The notes under the pieces were generated by a model. It did not search any database, was not told the origin of the DNA, and saw only the letters and a list, made by a program, of their open reading frames with translations. This document shows, piece by piece, positions 1 to 7,278 of a stretch of 10,758 nucleotides of DNA (position 1 is the stretch's first letter; every line of letters starts with the position of its first letter). The stretch comes from Flavobacteriia bacterium. GTDB lineage: Bacteria > Bacteroidota > Bacteroidia > Flavobacteriales > Flavobacteriaceae. Position numbers and translations under genes: made by a program. The DNA lies in the NCBI GenBank assembly GCA_003973375.1, contig QNYL01000093.1, positions 1 through 10,758 of the forward strand. Direction: 5' to 3'.

Positions 1-987
1 GTTTATCTTCCGGGAGCCGGTTTCTTTATCATTCCGCTATTTATCGGACTTTTGATGTTCCATATTTCTATTTATTCGAAAAAATCAGAACAAAAAAGAA
101 CGATCCTTTTCTCGCTTTTGGTTATCCCTGTATTGCTGATCTTTGTTCCATTGATACAAATGTTCCCTGTGGGTTTAGGTTTAAAAATGACAGCTATAAG
201 CACGGTACTTACCATACTCATACTCGGTATTCTTTTACCTGTTTTTGCAGGATATAAAGAAGTGAAAAGTTTATCAAATTTGTTTCTGCTTTTATCGGTT
301 CTGGCGTTTATTTCGGCAGGATTTACATCTAAATATTCAAAAGACAGAAGAAAACCCAACAGTATACTTTATGTTTTAGATGCTGATCAAAATAAAGCCT
401 ACTGGGCAAGTTACGACAAAAAGACAGATCGATTTACACAACAATTCCTTGGTGATGACCCTACAGAAGGCACTTTTACAGATAAAATAACCGGCAGTAA
501 ATACGGTACAAATTTTAACCTCTACAAAACAGCCAAAATAACGGATATTGCCATCCCTCAGGTTGAGATATTAAAAGATACGATTATCGATCGATACAGA
601 AATATTCATCTGAAGATCATTCCGGAAAAGCATGTTAACCGACTTGAACTGATCAGTAAGGACGATCTGCATTTTAAAACCTTTATTCTGAACGGGGAAG
701 CTTTAAAAGGGAAACAGGAGAAAGAATTTATTTTTGATACCCTTAAGAATAAGCATATTTTAAGCTATTTCTTTACCGAAAATGACACGATTATTGATTT
801 GAGCTTTTCCATCCCTGAAAAGGAAGATCCTGATATGGAGCTCTTTGAAGCATCTTACGACCTTTTTAAAAATGCAAAAATAAAAACTGTTAAGCCCAAT
901 ATCATTCTTCGTGATTCAATTATGATGCCAACTCCTTTTGTATTAAACGATGCCGTTTTGGTTAAAAAAAGTATAAATTTTGATTAA
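1..987 (+). CDS. M28-family membrane peptidase, C-terminal part (5' end outside window)
   Basis: The reading frame is open from base 1 to the TAA at 985-987, giving 328 residues of a longer protein; the first internal ATG (52) is not the real start. Visible are the end of one membrane segment (about residues 5-24, with the run LPGAGFFIIP), then three more at about 34-55, 63-83 and 90-108. These are followed by a soluble, beta-rich tail of about 220 residues (ILYVLDADQNKAYWASYD near its start). The layout and sequence resemble the C-terminal half of flavobacterial M28 aminopeptidases with an ERMP1/Fxna-like membrane domain, in which the zinc peptidase domain comes first. That catalytic domain lies upstream and cannot be seen, so the family call comes from recall of the tail. 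The protein is probably in the inner membrane. Its TAA stop lies within the left TTAA of a MITE-like element. I see no terminator after it. Confidence 0.72.
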   Translation, partial: VYLPGAGFFIIPLFIGLLMFHISIYSKKSEQKRTILFSLLVIPVLLIFVPLIQMFPVGLGLKMTAISTVLTILILGILLPVFAGYKEVKSLSNLFLLLSVLAFISAGFTSKYSKDRRKPNSILYVLDADQNKAYWASYDKKTDRFTQQFLGDDPTEGTFTDKITGSKYGTNFNLYKTAKITDIAIPQVEILKDTIIDRYRNIHLKIIPEKHVNRLELISKDDLHFKTFILNGEALKGKQEKEFIFDTLKNKHILSYFFTENDTIIDLSFSIPEKEDPDMELFEASYDLFKNAKIKTVKPNIILRDSIMMPTPFVLNDAVLVKKSINFD

Positions 988-1025
988 CCCGGATAATTCA
1001 CAAATTCTGAGTATACAGATACAAG

Positions 1026-1074
1026 GCGTCTAACTTTGCAGATATACTATTGTATCTCAAAAAGTTAGCAACGC
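1026..1074. repeat. Large hairpin inside the MITE-like element
   Basis: GCGT+CTAACTTT (1026-1037) pairs with AAAGTTAG (1061-1068) and ACGC (1071-1074), leaving a two-base bulge (CA, 1069-1070). This gives 12 base pairs. The enclosed 23 bases can pair further (AGAT-rich left side against GTATCT). Such stems are common within MITEs and can be formed as RNA when read through from the upstream gene. The left arm also contains TAACTTTG (1031-1038), which fits the TAnnTTTG promoter core, but I see no matching -33 element. Confidence 0.6.
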
Positions 1075-1102
1075 AGTAGATGCTTGCTCAAAATTTAAAC
1101 AA

Positions 1103-1120
1103 TAGCCCAAATTTGGGCTA
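1103..1120. repeat. 18-bp perfect palindrome inside the MITE-like element
   Basis: The sequence TAGCCCAAATTTGGGCTA is identical to its own reverse complement, with no loop. It lies near the middle of the element. It could form a cruciform, or be a protein-binding site. Its role is unknown. Confidence 0.7.
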
Positions 1121-1244
1121 AAACAAATTTAAAAATTTTCATCATAAAATATTGATATCGAGTAAATTGGTGCAAAAATATTAGCTTAGCGGTGAATTTT
1201 TCGGGTTAAAGACGCCCTGAATTATCTCAGGCTTAAAAAATCAT

Positions 1245-1252
1245 TATCTTTG
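1245..1252 (+). promoter_or_regulatory. Probable -7 promoter element for the M23-GH3-MOSC run
   Basis: TATCTTTG matches the Bacteroidota -7 consensus TAnnTTTG. It ends 19 bases before the ATG at 1272, a usual distance in this phylum. A clear TTG/TTTG -33 box is not seen at the right spacing. The element lies outside the MITE-like insertion, so the insertion sits just upstream of the promoter core rather than inside it. Confidence 0.5.
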
Positions 1253-1271
1253 CTTTGGTAATTATATTTCG

Positions 1272-2132
1272 ATGAACAAAACAAAAAAGAAGAACACTCT
1301 TTTAGACAAGCTTACGTTTAAATATAGGTTTGTTGTAATTAATGAAGATTCTTTTGAAGAGCGATTTTCATTTAAACTGAACCGGCTGAGTGTTTTTGTA
1401 ATCGGCGGACTTTTCTCTATATTTCTTATCAGTTTAACCATTTTGATCATTAAATATACTCCTTTAAAAGAATATATTCAGGGGTATTCTTCAACTGAGA
1501 TCAAGAAAAAAACCACCGGAATGTTGTATAAGATCGATTCCTTAGAACAGATTATTTCGGTAAACAGTCTATATATTCAAAATATTCAGAAAGTCTTTAA
1601 GGGTGAGGTCAAACCCATGAAATTTGATAAAGATTCCATCATAGCACAGCTTCGCCTGGAAGATGTAGATCTGAATCCCTCTCCTGTTGATTCGGCTTTT
1701 AGAGAATTAGTGGAAAGAGAAGACAAATTCAGCGTTTTCGAACAAGCCACTAAAAAAACTGATATTGTTTTTTCATCACCTACCAAAGGGACAATCAGCC
1801 AACGATATAACTTAAAAGAAAATCATTTTGCCGTTGATATAGCAGTAGAGGAAGGAACTCCTGTAAAAGCAGTAGCCAATGGTACGGTAATCTTTACAGG
1901 ATTTACTGCAGGAACAGGTTATGTAATTATTATTGAGCATATTAACGGAATCATCTCTGTTTACAAACACAACGAATCACTTTACAAAAAACAAGGCGAT
2001 CTGGTAAAATCGGGTGAAGTTATTGCTACTGCAGGTTCGACAGGTGAATATTCTACCGGAACACACCTCCACTTTGAGCTGTGGGAAGGGGGTTATGCCG
2101 TAGACCCTACCAATTACATCGACTTTGAATAA
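1272..2132 (+). CDS. Membrane-anchored M23 (LytM-type) peptidoglycan peptidase
   Basis: This 286-residue protein has a short cytoplasmic N-terminus, one membrane segment at about 40-60, a helical linker (about 70-165) and a C-terminal M23/LytM domain (about 168-280). The zinc and catalytic residues of active M23 enzymes are all visible: HxxxD at H185-D189 (HFAVD), the YxHN histidine at H233, and HxH at H265-H267 (THLHFE). It should therefore be an active metallo-endopeptidase rather than a degenerate LytM activator. The family cuts peptide cross-links in peptidoglycan, and the topology places the domain in the periplasm. The ATG at 1272 is well placed after the TATCTTTG element. The GH3 gene follows after 28 bases, so the two are likely co-transcribed. 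The exact cleavage specificity cannot be read from the sequence. Confidence 0.9.
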   Translation: MNKTKKKNTLLDKLTFKYRFVVINEDSFEERFSFKLNRLSVFVIGGLFSIFLISLTILIIKYTPLKEYIQGYSSTEIKKKTTGMLYKIDSLEQIISVNSLYIQNIQKVFKGEVKPMKFDKDSIIAQLRLEDVDLNPSPVDSAFRELVEREDKFSVFEQATKKTDIVFSSPTKGTISQRYNLKENHFAVDIAVEEGTPVKAVANGTVIFTGFTAGTGYVIIIEHINGIISVYKHNESLYKKQGDLVKSGEVIATAGSTGEYSTGTHLHFELWEGGYAVDPTNYIDFE

Positions 2133-2160
2133 AAAATTTTACCCTTAAAAGAAAGCTTAG

Positions 2161-3672
2161 ATGTCGAAATCATTTTTTGCAAAAATATATGCCGGAATCG
2201 TTGCCAAAAGAGTGTACAGATGGGCCATAAATCCTGTAAAAATACAGGAAAAAACTTTTCATGGTCTGATCTCAAAAGCTAAAAATACAGCATTTGGAAA
2301 AGACTATCATTTTGATCAGATCAAAAGCTATGACGAATTTAAAAAAAAGGTTCCGGTTTTTGATTATGAAGATCTGTTGCCCTATATCAACCGAATCAAA
2401 GAAGGGGAGAAAGATGTGCTGTGGAAAGGAAAACCCATCTATTTTGCTAAAACCTCAGGAACTACTTCAGGGACAAAATATATACCGATCACTGCAGAAT
2501 CTATGCCCTATCACATCAGTGCCGCAAAGGAAGCTCTTTTACTCTATATTTATCATACCGGAAAAGCAGAATTTGTAGATGGAAAGATGATCTTTTTGCA
2601 GGGAAGTCCGGTACTGGATGAAATCAAGGGGATAAAAACCGGAAGATTATCGGGAATTGTTGCTCATTTTGTACCTAAATATCTGCAAAAAAACCGGTTA
2701 CCCAGCTGGGAAACCAATTGTATTGACGACTGGGAAACCAAGGTACAAGCCATTGTTGAAGAAACCATTAAAGAAGATCTGCGTCTGATCAGCGGGATTC
2801 CTTCCTGGGTTCAGATGTATTTTGAAAAGATCATCGAAAAAACCGGTAAAAAAGTGTGTGAGGTCTTTCCAAATTTCAATCTGTTTGTTTATGGGGGCGT
2901 TAATTATGAACCCTACCGTAAAAATATGGAAAACTTAATTGGAAAGGAAGTAGATTCTATTGAACTCTTTCCTGCTTCAGAAGGATTTTTTGCCTATCAG
3001 GATCAATATCCTAAAAACAGAACCTCAAAACACAGCATGCTTCTGTTACTCAACAGCGGTATCTTTTATGAATTTATTCCCGCCGAGGAATTTTATAATG
3101 AAAACCCAACACGAATCACTATTAAAGATGTAAAGACAGGTGTTAATTATGTCATGATCCTGTCTACCAATGCCGGACTCTGGGCATACAACATTGGTGA
3201 TACAATTGCATTTACCAGCTTAAAACCTTACCGGGTAATTGTTACCGGCAGAATAAAACATTTTATTTCTGCCTTTGGAGAACATGTAATTGCCAAGGAA
3301 GTTGAAGAATCTCTTCAGAAAGCCGTAGAAGGTACAGATATAAAGATTCAGGAATTTACGGTGGCTCCGCAAATTAATGCTCCCGGAGAGGAATTGCCCT
3401 ATCATGAGTGGTTTATCGAATTTGAAAAAGAACCCGCCAACCTGAAAGCTTTTGCCAAACAGATCGATGAAGAAATGCAAAAACAGAATATTTATTATTT
3501 TGATCTTAGAGAAGGGAATATTTTACAAAATCTTAAGATTTCAAAAGTTTCAAAAGACGGTTTTAAGAATTATATGAAATCAATAGGAAAGCTGGGGGGA
3601 CAAAACAAAATACCCCGTTTATCCAATGACCGAAAGATAGCAGACCAATTGGAACTAATAAAACCTGAATAA
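2161..3672 (+). CDS. GH3-family adenylate-forming enzyme (acyl-acid amido synthetase-like)
   Basis: This 503-residue protein has the ANL-fold features of the GH3 (auxin-responsive promoter) family. It shows the ATP-binding loop TSGTTSGTKYIPIT (98-111), a second nucleotide-binding motif FPASEG (270-275; plant GH3 enzymes have a YPASEG-like form), the YNIGDT motif (343-348) and the GR hinge (363-364), followed by the small C-terminal domain. Plant members activate jasmonate, auxin or benzoates as acyl-AMP and join them to amino acids. Bacterial homologues are widespread in Bacteroidota but their substrates are mostly unknown. All core motifs are intact, so activity is likely. The length is slightly below that of plant enzymes. 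It follows the M23 gene by 28 bases and precedes the MOSC gene by 23, suggesting one transcript. Nothing in the context points to a substrate. Confidence 0.88.
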   Translation: MSKSFFAKIYAGIVAKRVYRWAINPVKIQEKTFHGLISKAKNTAFGKDYHFDQIKSYDEFKKKVPVFDYEDLLPYINRIKEGEKDVLWKGKPIYFAKTSGTTSGTKYIPITAESMPYHISAAKEALLLYIYHTGKAEFVDGKMIFLQGSPVLDEIKGIKTGRLSGIVAHFVPKYLQKNRLPSWETNCIDDWETKVQAIVEETIKEDLRLISGIPSWVQMYFEKIIEKTGKKVCEVFPNFNLFVYGGVNYEPYRKNMENLIGKEVDSIELFPASEGFFAYQDQYPKNRTSKHSMLLLLNSGIFYEFIPAEEFYNENPTRITIKDVKTGVNYVMILSTNAGLWAYNIGDTIAFTSLKPYRVIVTGRIKHFISAFGEHVIAKEVEESLQKAVEGTDIKIQEFTVAPQINAPGEELPYHEWFIEFEKEPANLKAFAKQIDEEMQKQNIYYFDLREGNILQNLKISKVSKDGFKNYMKSIGKLGGQNKIPRLSNDRKIADQLELIKPE

Positions 3673-3695
3673 CACCATTTAAAAATCTTTAAAAA

Positions 3696-4265
3696 ATGAA
3701 AGTATTATCGGTAAATATTGGAGAAAAAAGAACTGTTAAATGGAATAACAGGGTTTATGAAACCGGAATTTATAAATATCCTGTTGAAACCTCTATTTTT
3801 TTGGGAATTGAAGATGTGGAGAACGATCATGTGATTGACCGGAAGGTACATGGAGGTGTAAAAAAAGCCGTTTATGCCTACGGAAAAAATCATTATGCCT
3901 ACTGGCAAAATTTATATCCTGATATTGAATTTCATCATGGGATCTTTGGTGAAAATCTTACCGTAGATAATCTGGACGAAGAAAAAATTTTTGTAGGAGA
4001 TGTTTACAAGCTTGGGGAGGCAATTATTGAAGTTACCAAACCCCGTGAACCCTGTGTAAAACTCGGAATCCGTTTTAACGATTCGAAAATGGTAAAACAA
4101 TTTTGGAATACAAGTAAGAGTGGCGTTTACTTTAAAATATTACAAACCGGGCATGTAACAAAAGAAGATAAATTCATTTTACTTAAAAAAGCAGAAAATA
4201 CCCTTTCAATAGCTGAGGTTTATAAAACTAAAAAGGCTAAAAACAAAGATCAGAGTTCTACTTGA
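3696..4265 (+). CDS. MOSC-domain protein (YiiM-like)
   Basis: This 189-residue protein is essentially one MOSC domain. It shows DRKVHGG (48-54) followed by KAVYAY, the FGENL motif (84-88) and the conserved cysteine C120 in REPCVKLG. In this superfamily the cysteine carries sulfur or binds the molybdenum cofactor. The closest known pattern is E. coli YiiM, which acts with Moco on N-hydroxylated compounds; this protein is shorter and ends in a lysine-rich tail. No Moco genes are nearby, so the partner is unknown. It is the last gene of the M23-GH3-MOSC run, starting 23 bases after the GH3 stop. The stop codon lies in the loop of a strong terminator hairpin, so the last codons form one arm of the stem. 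Confidence 0.85.
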   Translation: MKVLSVNIGEKRTVKWNNRVYETGIYKYPVETSIFLGIEDVENDHVIDRKVHGGVKKAVYAYGKNHYAYWQNLYPDIEFHHGIFGENLTVDNLDEEKIFVGDVYKLGEAIIEVTKPREPCVKLGIRFNDSKMVKQFWNTSKSGVYFKILQTGHVTKEDKFILLKKAENTLSIAEVYKTKKAKNKDQSST

Positions 4266-4294
4266 TGCAAAACTCTGATCTGTAATCTTTTTTT
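4247..4294. terminator. Strong, probably bidirectional terminator between MOSC and mscL genes
   Basis: AGATCAGAGTT (4247-4257) pairs perfectly with AACTCTGATCT (4271-4281), an 11-bp stem with a 13-base loop. Seven T residues (4288-4294) follow on the + strand. On the other strand, the stem is followed by T-rich sequence read from the A-rich stretch at 4222-4246. It lies between two converging genes and overlaps the 3' end of the MOSC gene, so it can serve both. Confidence 0.8.
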
Positions 4295-4303
4295 AAAAGA
4301 ATC

Positions 4304-4705
4304 TTACTTTTTGGCCAGCAGATCTCTAATCTCAGAAAGCAATTCTTCCTGTGATGGTCCTGAAGGAGCTTCTTCTACCGGTTTTTTTGCTTTATTATAT
4401 GCTTTCACAATTAAAAACATAACAAATCCTACAATTAATAAATTGATAAGCGTATTAATCCATGAACCATACATAATTGCATTTTCAGGACTCACTACTT
4501 TACCTGCTGCATCAACAACAGCATCATCTAAAACTATCTTCATGTCCTTGAAATCCATACCTCCGGTAAAATGACCTACAAAGGGCATAACGATGTAATT
4601 AACAAAACCTTTAACAACAAGACCTATGGCTCCAGCCATAATCACTGCAACGGCAAATTCAATAACATTGCCTCCTGTAATAAATTCTTTAAATTCTTTT
4701 AACAT
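4304..4705 (-). CDS. mscL: Large-conductance mechanosensitive channel MscL
   Basis: This 133-residue protein matches MscL along its whole length. It begins with an amphipathic N-terminus (LKEFKEFITGGNVIEFAVA, like E. coli KEFREFAMRGNVVDLAVG). TM1 lies at about 14-43, ending in IVMPFVG. A periplasmic loop follows, then TM2 at about 79-103 and the C-terminal cytoplasmic helix (EELLSEIRDLL, 120-130). It forms a homopentameric inner-membrane pore that opens under membrane tension to release solutes during hypo-osmotic shock. It starts 39 bases downstream of the alr stop on the same strand, so it may be read from the tdk-alr transcript. I see no convincing promoter in the 39-base gap. Its end faces the MOSC gene across the shared terminator. 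Confidence 0.96.
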   Translation of the reverse strand: MLKEFKEFITGGNVIEFAVAVIMAGAIGLVVKGFVNYIVMPFVGHFTGGMDFKDMKIVLDDAVVDAAGKVVSPENAIMYGSWINTLINLLIVGFVMFLIVKAYNKAKKPVEEAPSGPSQEELLSEIRDLLAKK

Positions 4706-4744
4706 GTTTGGTATTTTTAAAATTAAGCGCTAATATAAAAAAAA

Positions 4745-5845
4745 TTAAATAAAATCTCGTCTAACCCTTTGAGAAATTGAAGTTATAATTTCATAAGGGA
4801 TTGTTTTTAACTGTTTTGCAAAATCTAAGATCTGTTGCTGATGGTCAAAAATAATAACCTTATCCCCTGTCTTACAATCGATATTACTTACATCAACCAT
4901 AAAAATATCCATGCAAACAGCACCTGTAATAAAAGCTTTTTTTCTATTAATAATTACATATCCCTTGCCGTTACTTAAACCTCTGCTGATACCATCAGCA
5001 TAACCCAACGGAATTACAGCTACTTTTGATTTTTCTTTAACTACAAACCTGCGGTTATAACTAACTGTTTCCCCTTTTTCCAGTTCCTGGATCTGGGAAA
5101 TCTTTGAAATAAGATTACATACATTTTTTAGTTTTGCTGTTTCTGTTTTGTTATTTCCAAAACCATAAAATCCAATGCCCAAACGCACCATATCAAAATG
5201 AGCTTCGGGATAATTTAGAATACCCGAAGTATTGGAAATATGTTTTAAGGGTTTATAGGTCAGCGATTCCGTTAGTTGATCATACATCTTTTTATACAAA
5301 TCTATCTGTTGTAAAGTAAATTTTCTTTCTTCAGGATCTTCACTTGCAGCCAGATGTGAATAAACAGACCTTATCTTCAGATAATTCTGATTTGTAATAA
5401 TTTGCCTCAGCTTATCAAGCTCAAAAGGCTTAAATCCCAACCGGTTCATTCCGGTATTTAATTTAATATGCACAGGATAATCCTTCAGTCCTTTACTTTT
5501 TATAAGCTTATAAAAACTTATAAAAGATTCGAAATTATAAAGATCCGGTTCAAGATTATGTTCAACCAGCCATTCAAAGTTTTCGGCTTGAGAATGCAGT
5601 ACTATTATTGGCAGATCAATTCCGGTCTTTCGTAAAACAACTCCTTCCTGCGTATCGGCTACAGCCAGATAATCAACTTTTTCACTTGTCAGTAATTTAG
5701 CCACAGCAACCGGATCACTACCATAGGCAAAAGCCTTAATTATTACCAATAATTTGGTTGAAGTTTTTAATTTAGACCTGAAATACTGAAGATTATGGCG
5801 TATTGCCTTACTATTTATCTGTAAAACAGTAGGAGAATTATTCAT
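4745..5845 (-). CDS. alr: Alanine racemase
   Basis: This 366-residue protein, of normal length for the family, is a PLP enzyme that interconverts L- and D-alanine for peptidoglycan. The N-terminal TIM barrel carries the PLP lysine K37 in [10 protein letters not shown]; the usual motif is KANAYGHG, and the variant is typical of Bacteroidota as I recall it. Other landmarks are [13 protein letters not shown] (126-138), H204/S205, RLGIGFYG (221-228), the catalytic tyrosine Y263 in TVSYNRR, GYADG (281-285) and VCMD (310-313). The residues for two-base racemisation (K37 and Y263) are both present. It stands alone, not fused to MurF as in many Bacteroidota. Its ATG overlaps the end of tdk by 8 bases (ATGAATAA), so translational coupling is likely. 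Confidence 0.95.
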   Translation of the reverse strand: MNNSPTVLQINSKAIRHNLQYFRSKLKTSTKLLVIIKAFAYGSDPVAVAKLLTSEKVDYLAVADTQEGVVLRKTGIDLPIIVLHSQAENFEWLVEHNLEPDLYNFESFISFYKLIKSKGLKDYPVHIKLNTGMNRLGFKPFELDKLRQIITNQNYLKIRSVYSHLAASEDPEERKFTLQQIDLYKKMYDQLTESLTYKPLKHISNTSGILNYPEAHFDMVRLGIGFYGFGNNKTETAKLKNVCNLISKISQIQELEKGETVSYNRRFVVKEKSKVAVIPLGYADGISRGLSNGKGYVIINRKKAFITGAVCMDIFMVDVSNIDCKTGDKVIIFDHQQQILDFAKQLKTIPYEIITSISQRVRRDFI

Positions 5846-6452
5846 TTTTTTCGGCTTGAGTTTTTAACCACTTTTCTTCCTGAATAACCTGATAATAGGC
5901 AGCTCTGCTCAAAGGTTCATATTCCTGAACTTCACCAAGCATTACAAGATCATCACCAGAAACTTTCCTGTGACTGTAATGAGCAAGGTTACCGGTACGG
6001 GTACAAATGGCATGCACTTTGGTTACATATTCGGCAGTGGCCATAAGAGCAGGCATGGGACCAAAAGGCTTTCCCTGAAAATCCATATCGAGCCCGGCTA
6101 CAATTACCCTAACACCCCGATTGGCAAGATCATTACAAACATTCACGATCTCATCATCAAAAAACTGGGCTTCATCAATTCCTACAACATCAATATCGTT
6201 GGCCAGTAAAGTGATATTGGCAGAAGCCGGAACCGGAGAGCATCTGATCTCATTCTCATCATGAGAAACCACCATCTCATCGGCATAACGGGTATCAATG
6301 GCAGGTTTAAAAATCTCTACCTTTTGTTTGGCAAACTGCGCTCTTTTCAGCCTGCGAATCAATTCTTCGGTTTTACCGGAAAACATAGAGCCACAGATTA
6401 CTTCGATCCAGCCGAATTTATGTGTATGATTTACTGTATTTTCGAGAAACAT
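5838..6452 (-). CDS. tdk: Thymidine kinase (type II)
   Basis: This 204-residue cytosolic enzyme phosphorylates thymidine to dTMP in the salvage pathway. It has the P-loop GSMFSGKT (21-28), the DEAQFF motif (93-98) with the catalytic glutamate E94, [13 protein letters not shown] (119-131), and the lasso region around VTKVHAIC (143-150). The unusual point is the zinc site. Type II kinases normally have CxxC here and C(R)xC/H near the end. This protein has CTRT (150-153) and LSRAAY (181-186), so three of four ligands are replaced. From memory other flavobacterial enzymes look the same, which suggests a clade-wide loss of zinc, not a broken gene. It is the first gene of the tdk-alr-mscL run and diverges from the gene at 6608. 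Confidence 0.95.
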   Translation of the reverse strand: MFLENTVNHTHKFGWIEVICGSMFSGKTEELIRRLKRAQFAKQKVEIFKPAIDTRYADEMVVSHDENEIRCSPVPASANITLLANDIDVVGIDEAQFFDDEIVNVCNDLANRGVRVIVAGLDMDFQGKPFGPMPALMATAEYVTKVHAICTRTGNLAHYSHRKVSGDDLVMLGEVQEYEPLSRAAYYQVIQEEKWLKTQAEKNE

Positions 6453-6517
6453 TTCGTAATTTACAAACTTGAAAAGTTAATTATATTTATCTTTCAATAT
6501 AAAGATGTCTCAATTGG

Positions 6518-6525
6518 CAAATGTA
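6518..6525 (-). promoter_or_regulatory. Possible -7 promoter element for tdk-alr-mscL
   Basis: On the minus strand this reads TACATTTG, a full match to TAnnTTTG, 65 bases before the tdk ATG. No good -33 box is seen. A weaker candidate (TAACTTTT, complement of 6471-6478) lies nearer the gene. Confidence 0.35.
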
Positions 6526-6539
6526 GTAAAAATTGTTGC

Positions 6540-6569
6540 TTGTTTAATCTTTGGAAAGCGTTAAATTTG
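6540..6569 (+). promoter_or_regulatory. Promoter for the gene at 6608
   Basis: TTG (6540-6542) and TAAATTTG (6562-6569) are separated by 19 bases, matching the Bacteroidota -33/-7 layout. Transcription would begin near 6576, which decides the start codon of the next gene: the upstream TTG at 6551 would lie before the transcript, leaving ATG 6608. Confidence 0.55.
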
Positions 6570-6607
6570 CACAATATCAAATATTTTTGTTTTCAATACA
6601 GGTACAA

Positions 6608-7222
6608 ATGGATAAAGATTTAGAAAAGAGATTAAAGGAGGCTGCACAGGAAATTATCGAAATAAATGATCAAAGTAATCTTGATGATCTTATAAAAAAA
6701 ACACTTGGTATCTATAATGATCTTATTATCCTTTCTTATTTAAAAAAGAATCCTGTTAAAAACTTTTTAAATACTGAAAATGTAATAAATAAAAATAGTA
6801 TCCCTGAACATATTGAGCCGGAAAAAGAAAAAAAGATCCCCGATGAGATTTTTGTACCCAAATTCGACTCTGTTAAAGAAGATATGAGTCAGAAAAAAGA
6901 GTTTCAAGATACGGTAAGTATTGAAGAAACACAAAAATTATTTGAGAGCAGAAAGCCTGAAGGGAAACAGCTTTCTTTACACGATAAACTTTCAAGCAGC
7001 ACCATACAGGTTGGTTTAAATGACAGAATAGCTTTTGTAAACAAACTCTTCAATTACAGTCAGTCAGAATTTAACAAAACCCTTCATGGTTTAAATGCCT
7101 GTAAAACCAAACAGGAAGCTTTTCATTATATTCAAACTAAAGTAAAACCCAACTATAACTGGTCAGGTAAAGAAGATCTTGAAGAAAGATTCTTGGCTCT
7201 TGTTGAAAGAAAATTCCTTTAA
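6608..7222 (+). CDS. Conserved flavobacterial protein of unknown function
   Basis: This 204-residue protein has no signal peptide, membrane segment or recognised catalytic motif. It has three parts: a helical N-terminus (about 1-50, MDKDLEKRLKEAAQEI onward); a charged, low-complexity linker (about 55-120) rich in K, E, P and S; and a conserved-looking C-terminal region (about 124-203, LHDKLSSSTIQVGLNDRIAF through LVERKF). The last part is helical and resembles a domain I recall in many Bacteroidota hypothetical proteins with GLNDR and a terminal LVERRF-like signature. The frame is also open upstream to a TTG at 6551, but that region overlaps the promoter, and ATG 6608 gives a natural start. 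The gene diverges from tdk and converges on the AsmA-like gene. The cellular role is unknown. Confidence 0.8.
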   Translation: MDKDLEKRLKEAAQEIIEINDQSNLDDLIKKTLGIYNDLIILSYLKKNPVKNFLNTENVINKNSIPEHIEPEKEKKIPDEIFVPKFDSVKEDMSQKKEFQDTVSIEETQKLFESRKPEGKQLSLHDKLSSSTIQVGLNDRIAFVNKLFNYSQSEFNKTLHGLNACKTKQEAFHYIQTKVKPNYNWSGKEDLEERFLALVERKFL

Positions 7223-7278
7223 AATATCAGTTTATGAAGCTGATCTGAATCCGATGTTATATCAGAAAAAATAAGGTT

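Larger units (their letters stand above)
984..1209. mobile_element. MITE-like non-autonomous element with 18-bp inverted ends and TTAA borders
   Basis: The left end (984-1001) reads TTAACCCGGATAATTCAC. The right end (1192-1209), reverse-complemented, reads TTAACCCGAAAAATTCAC, so 16 of 18 bases match. Both ends finish in TTAA, and the inner ends begin CCCG. The interior contains two strong dyads and no credible ORF. A short, gene-less segment with long terminal inverted repeats is the definition of a MITE. TTAA target duplication with C-rich ends recalls the IS1380/piggyBac-like group, but that assignment is inference: TTAA is its own reverse complement, so it could equally be part of the repeat. 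The element fills most of the gap between the M28 gene and the M23 gene. No second copy occurs in this window. Confidence 0.68.

Noticed and set aside
1216..1231. CCTGA/TCAGG hairpin before the M23 promoter
   Set aside because: The stem is five pairs and on the + strand is followed by A residues, not T; it is not a good terminator for the M28 gene.
3220..3480. Reverse-strand open frame inside the GH3 gene
   Set aside because: A shadow of the GH3 coding frame with no recognisable domain. The same applies to other open frames opposite or inside the genes listed.
6489..6506. ATCTTT/AAAGAT hairpin upstream of tdk
   Set aside because: Six A/T-rich pairs; not convincing as a riboswitch or attenuator.
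6551..6607. Open frame upstream of the unknown gene starting with TTG
   Set aside because: It overlaps the -7 promoter element, and the first ATG at 6608 starts a natural helical N-terminus.
7226..7244. ATCAG/CTGAT inverted repeat between two converging genes
   Set aside because: A five-bp stem without a clear T-run on either strand; too weak to call a terminator.
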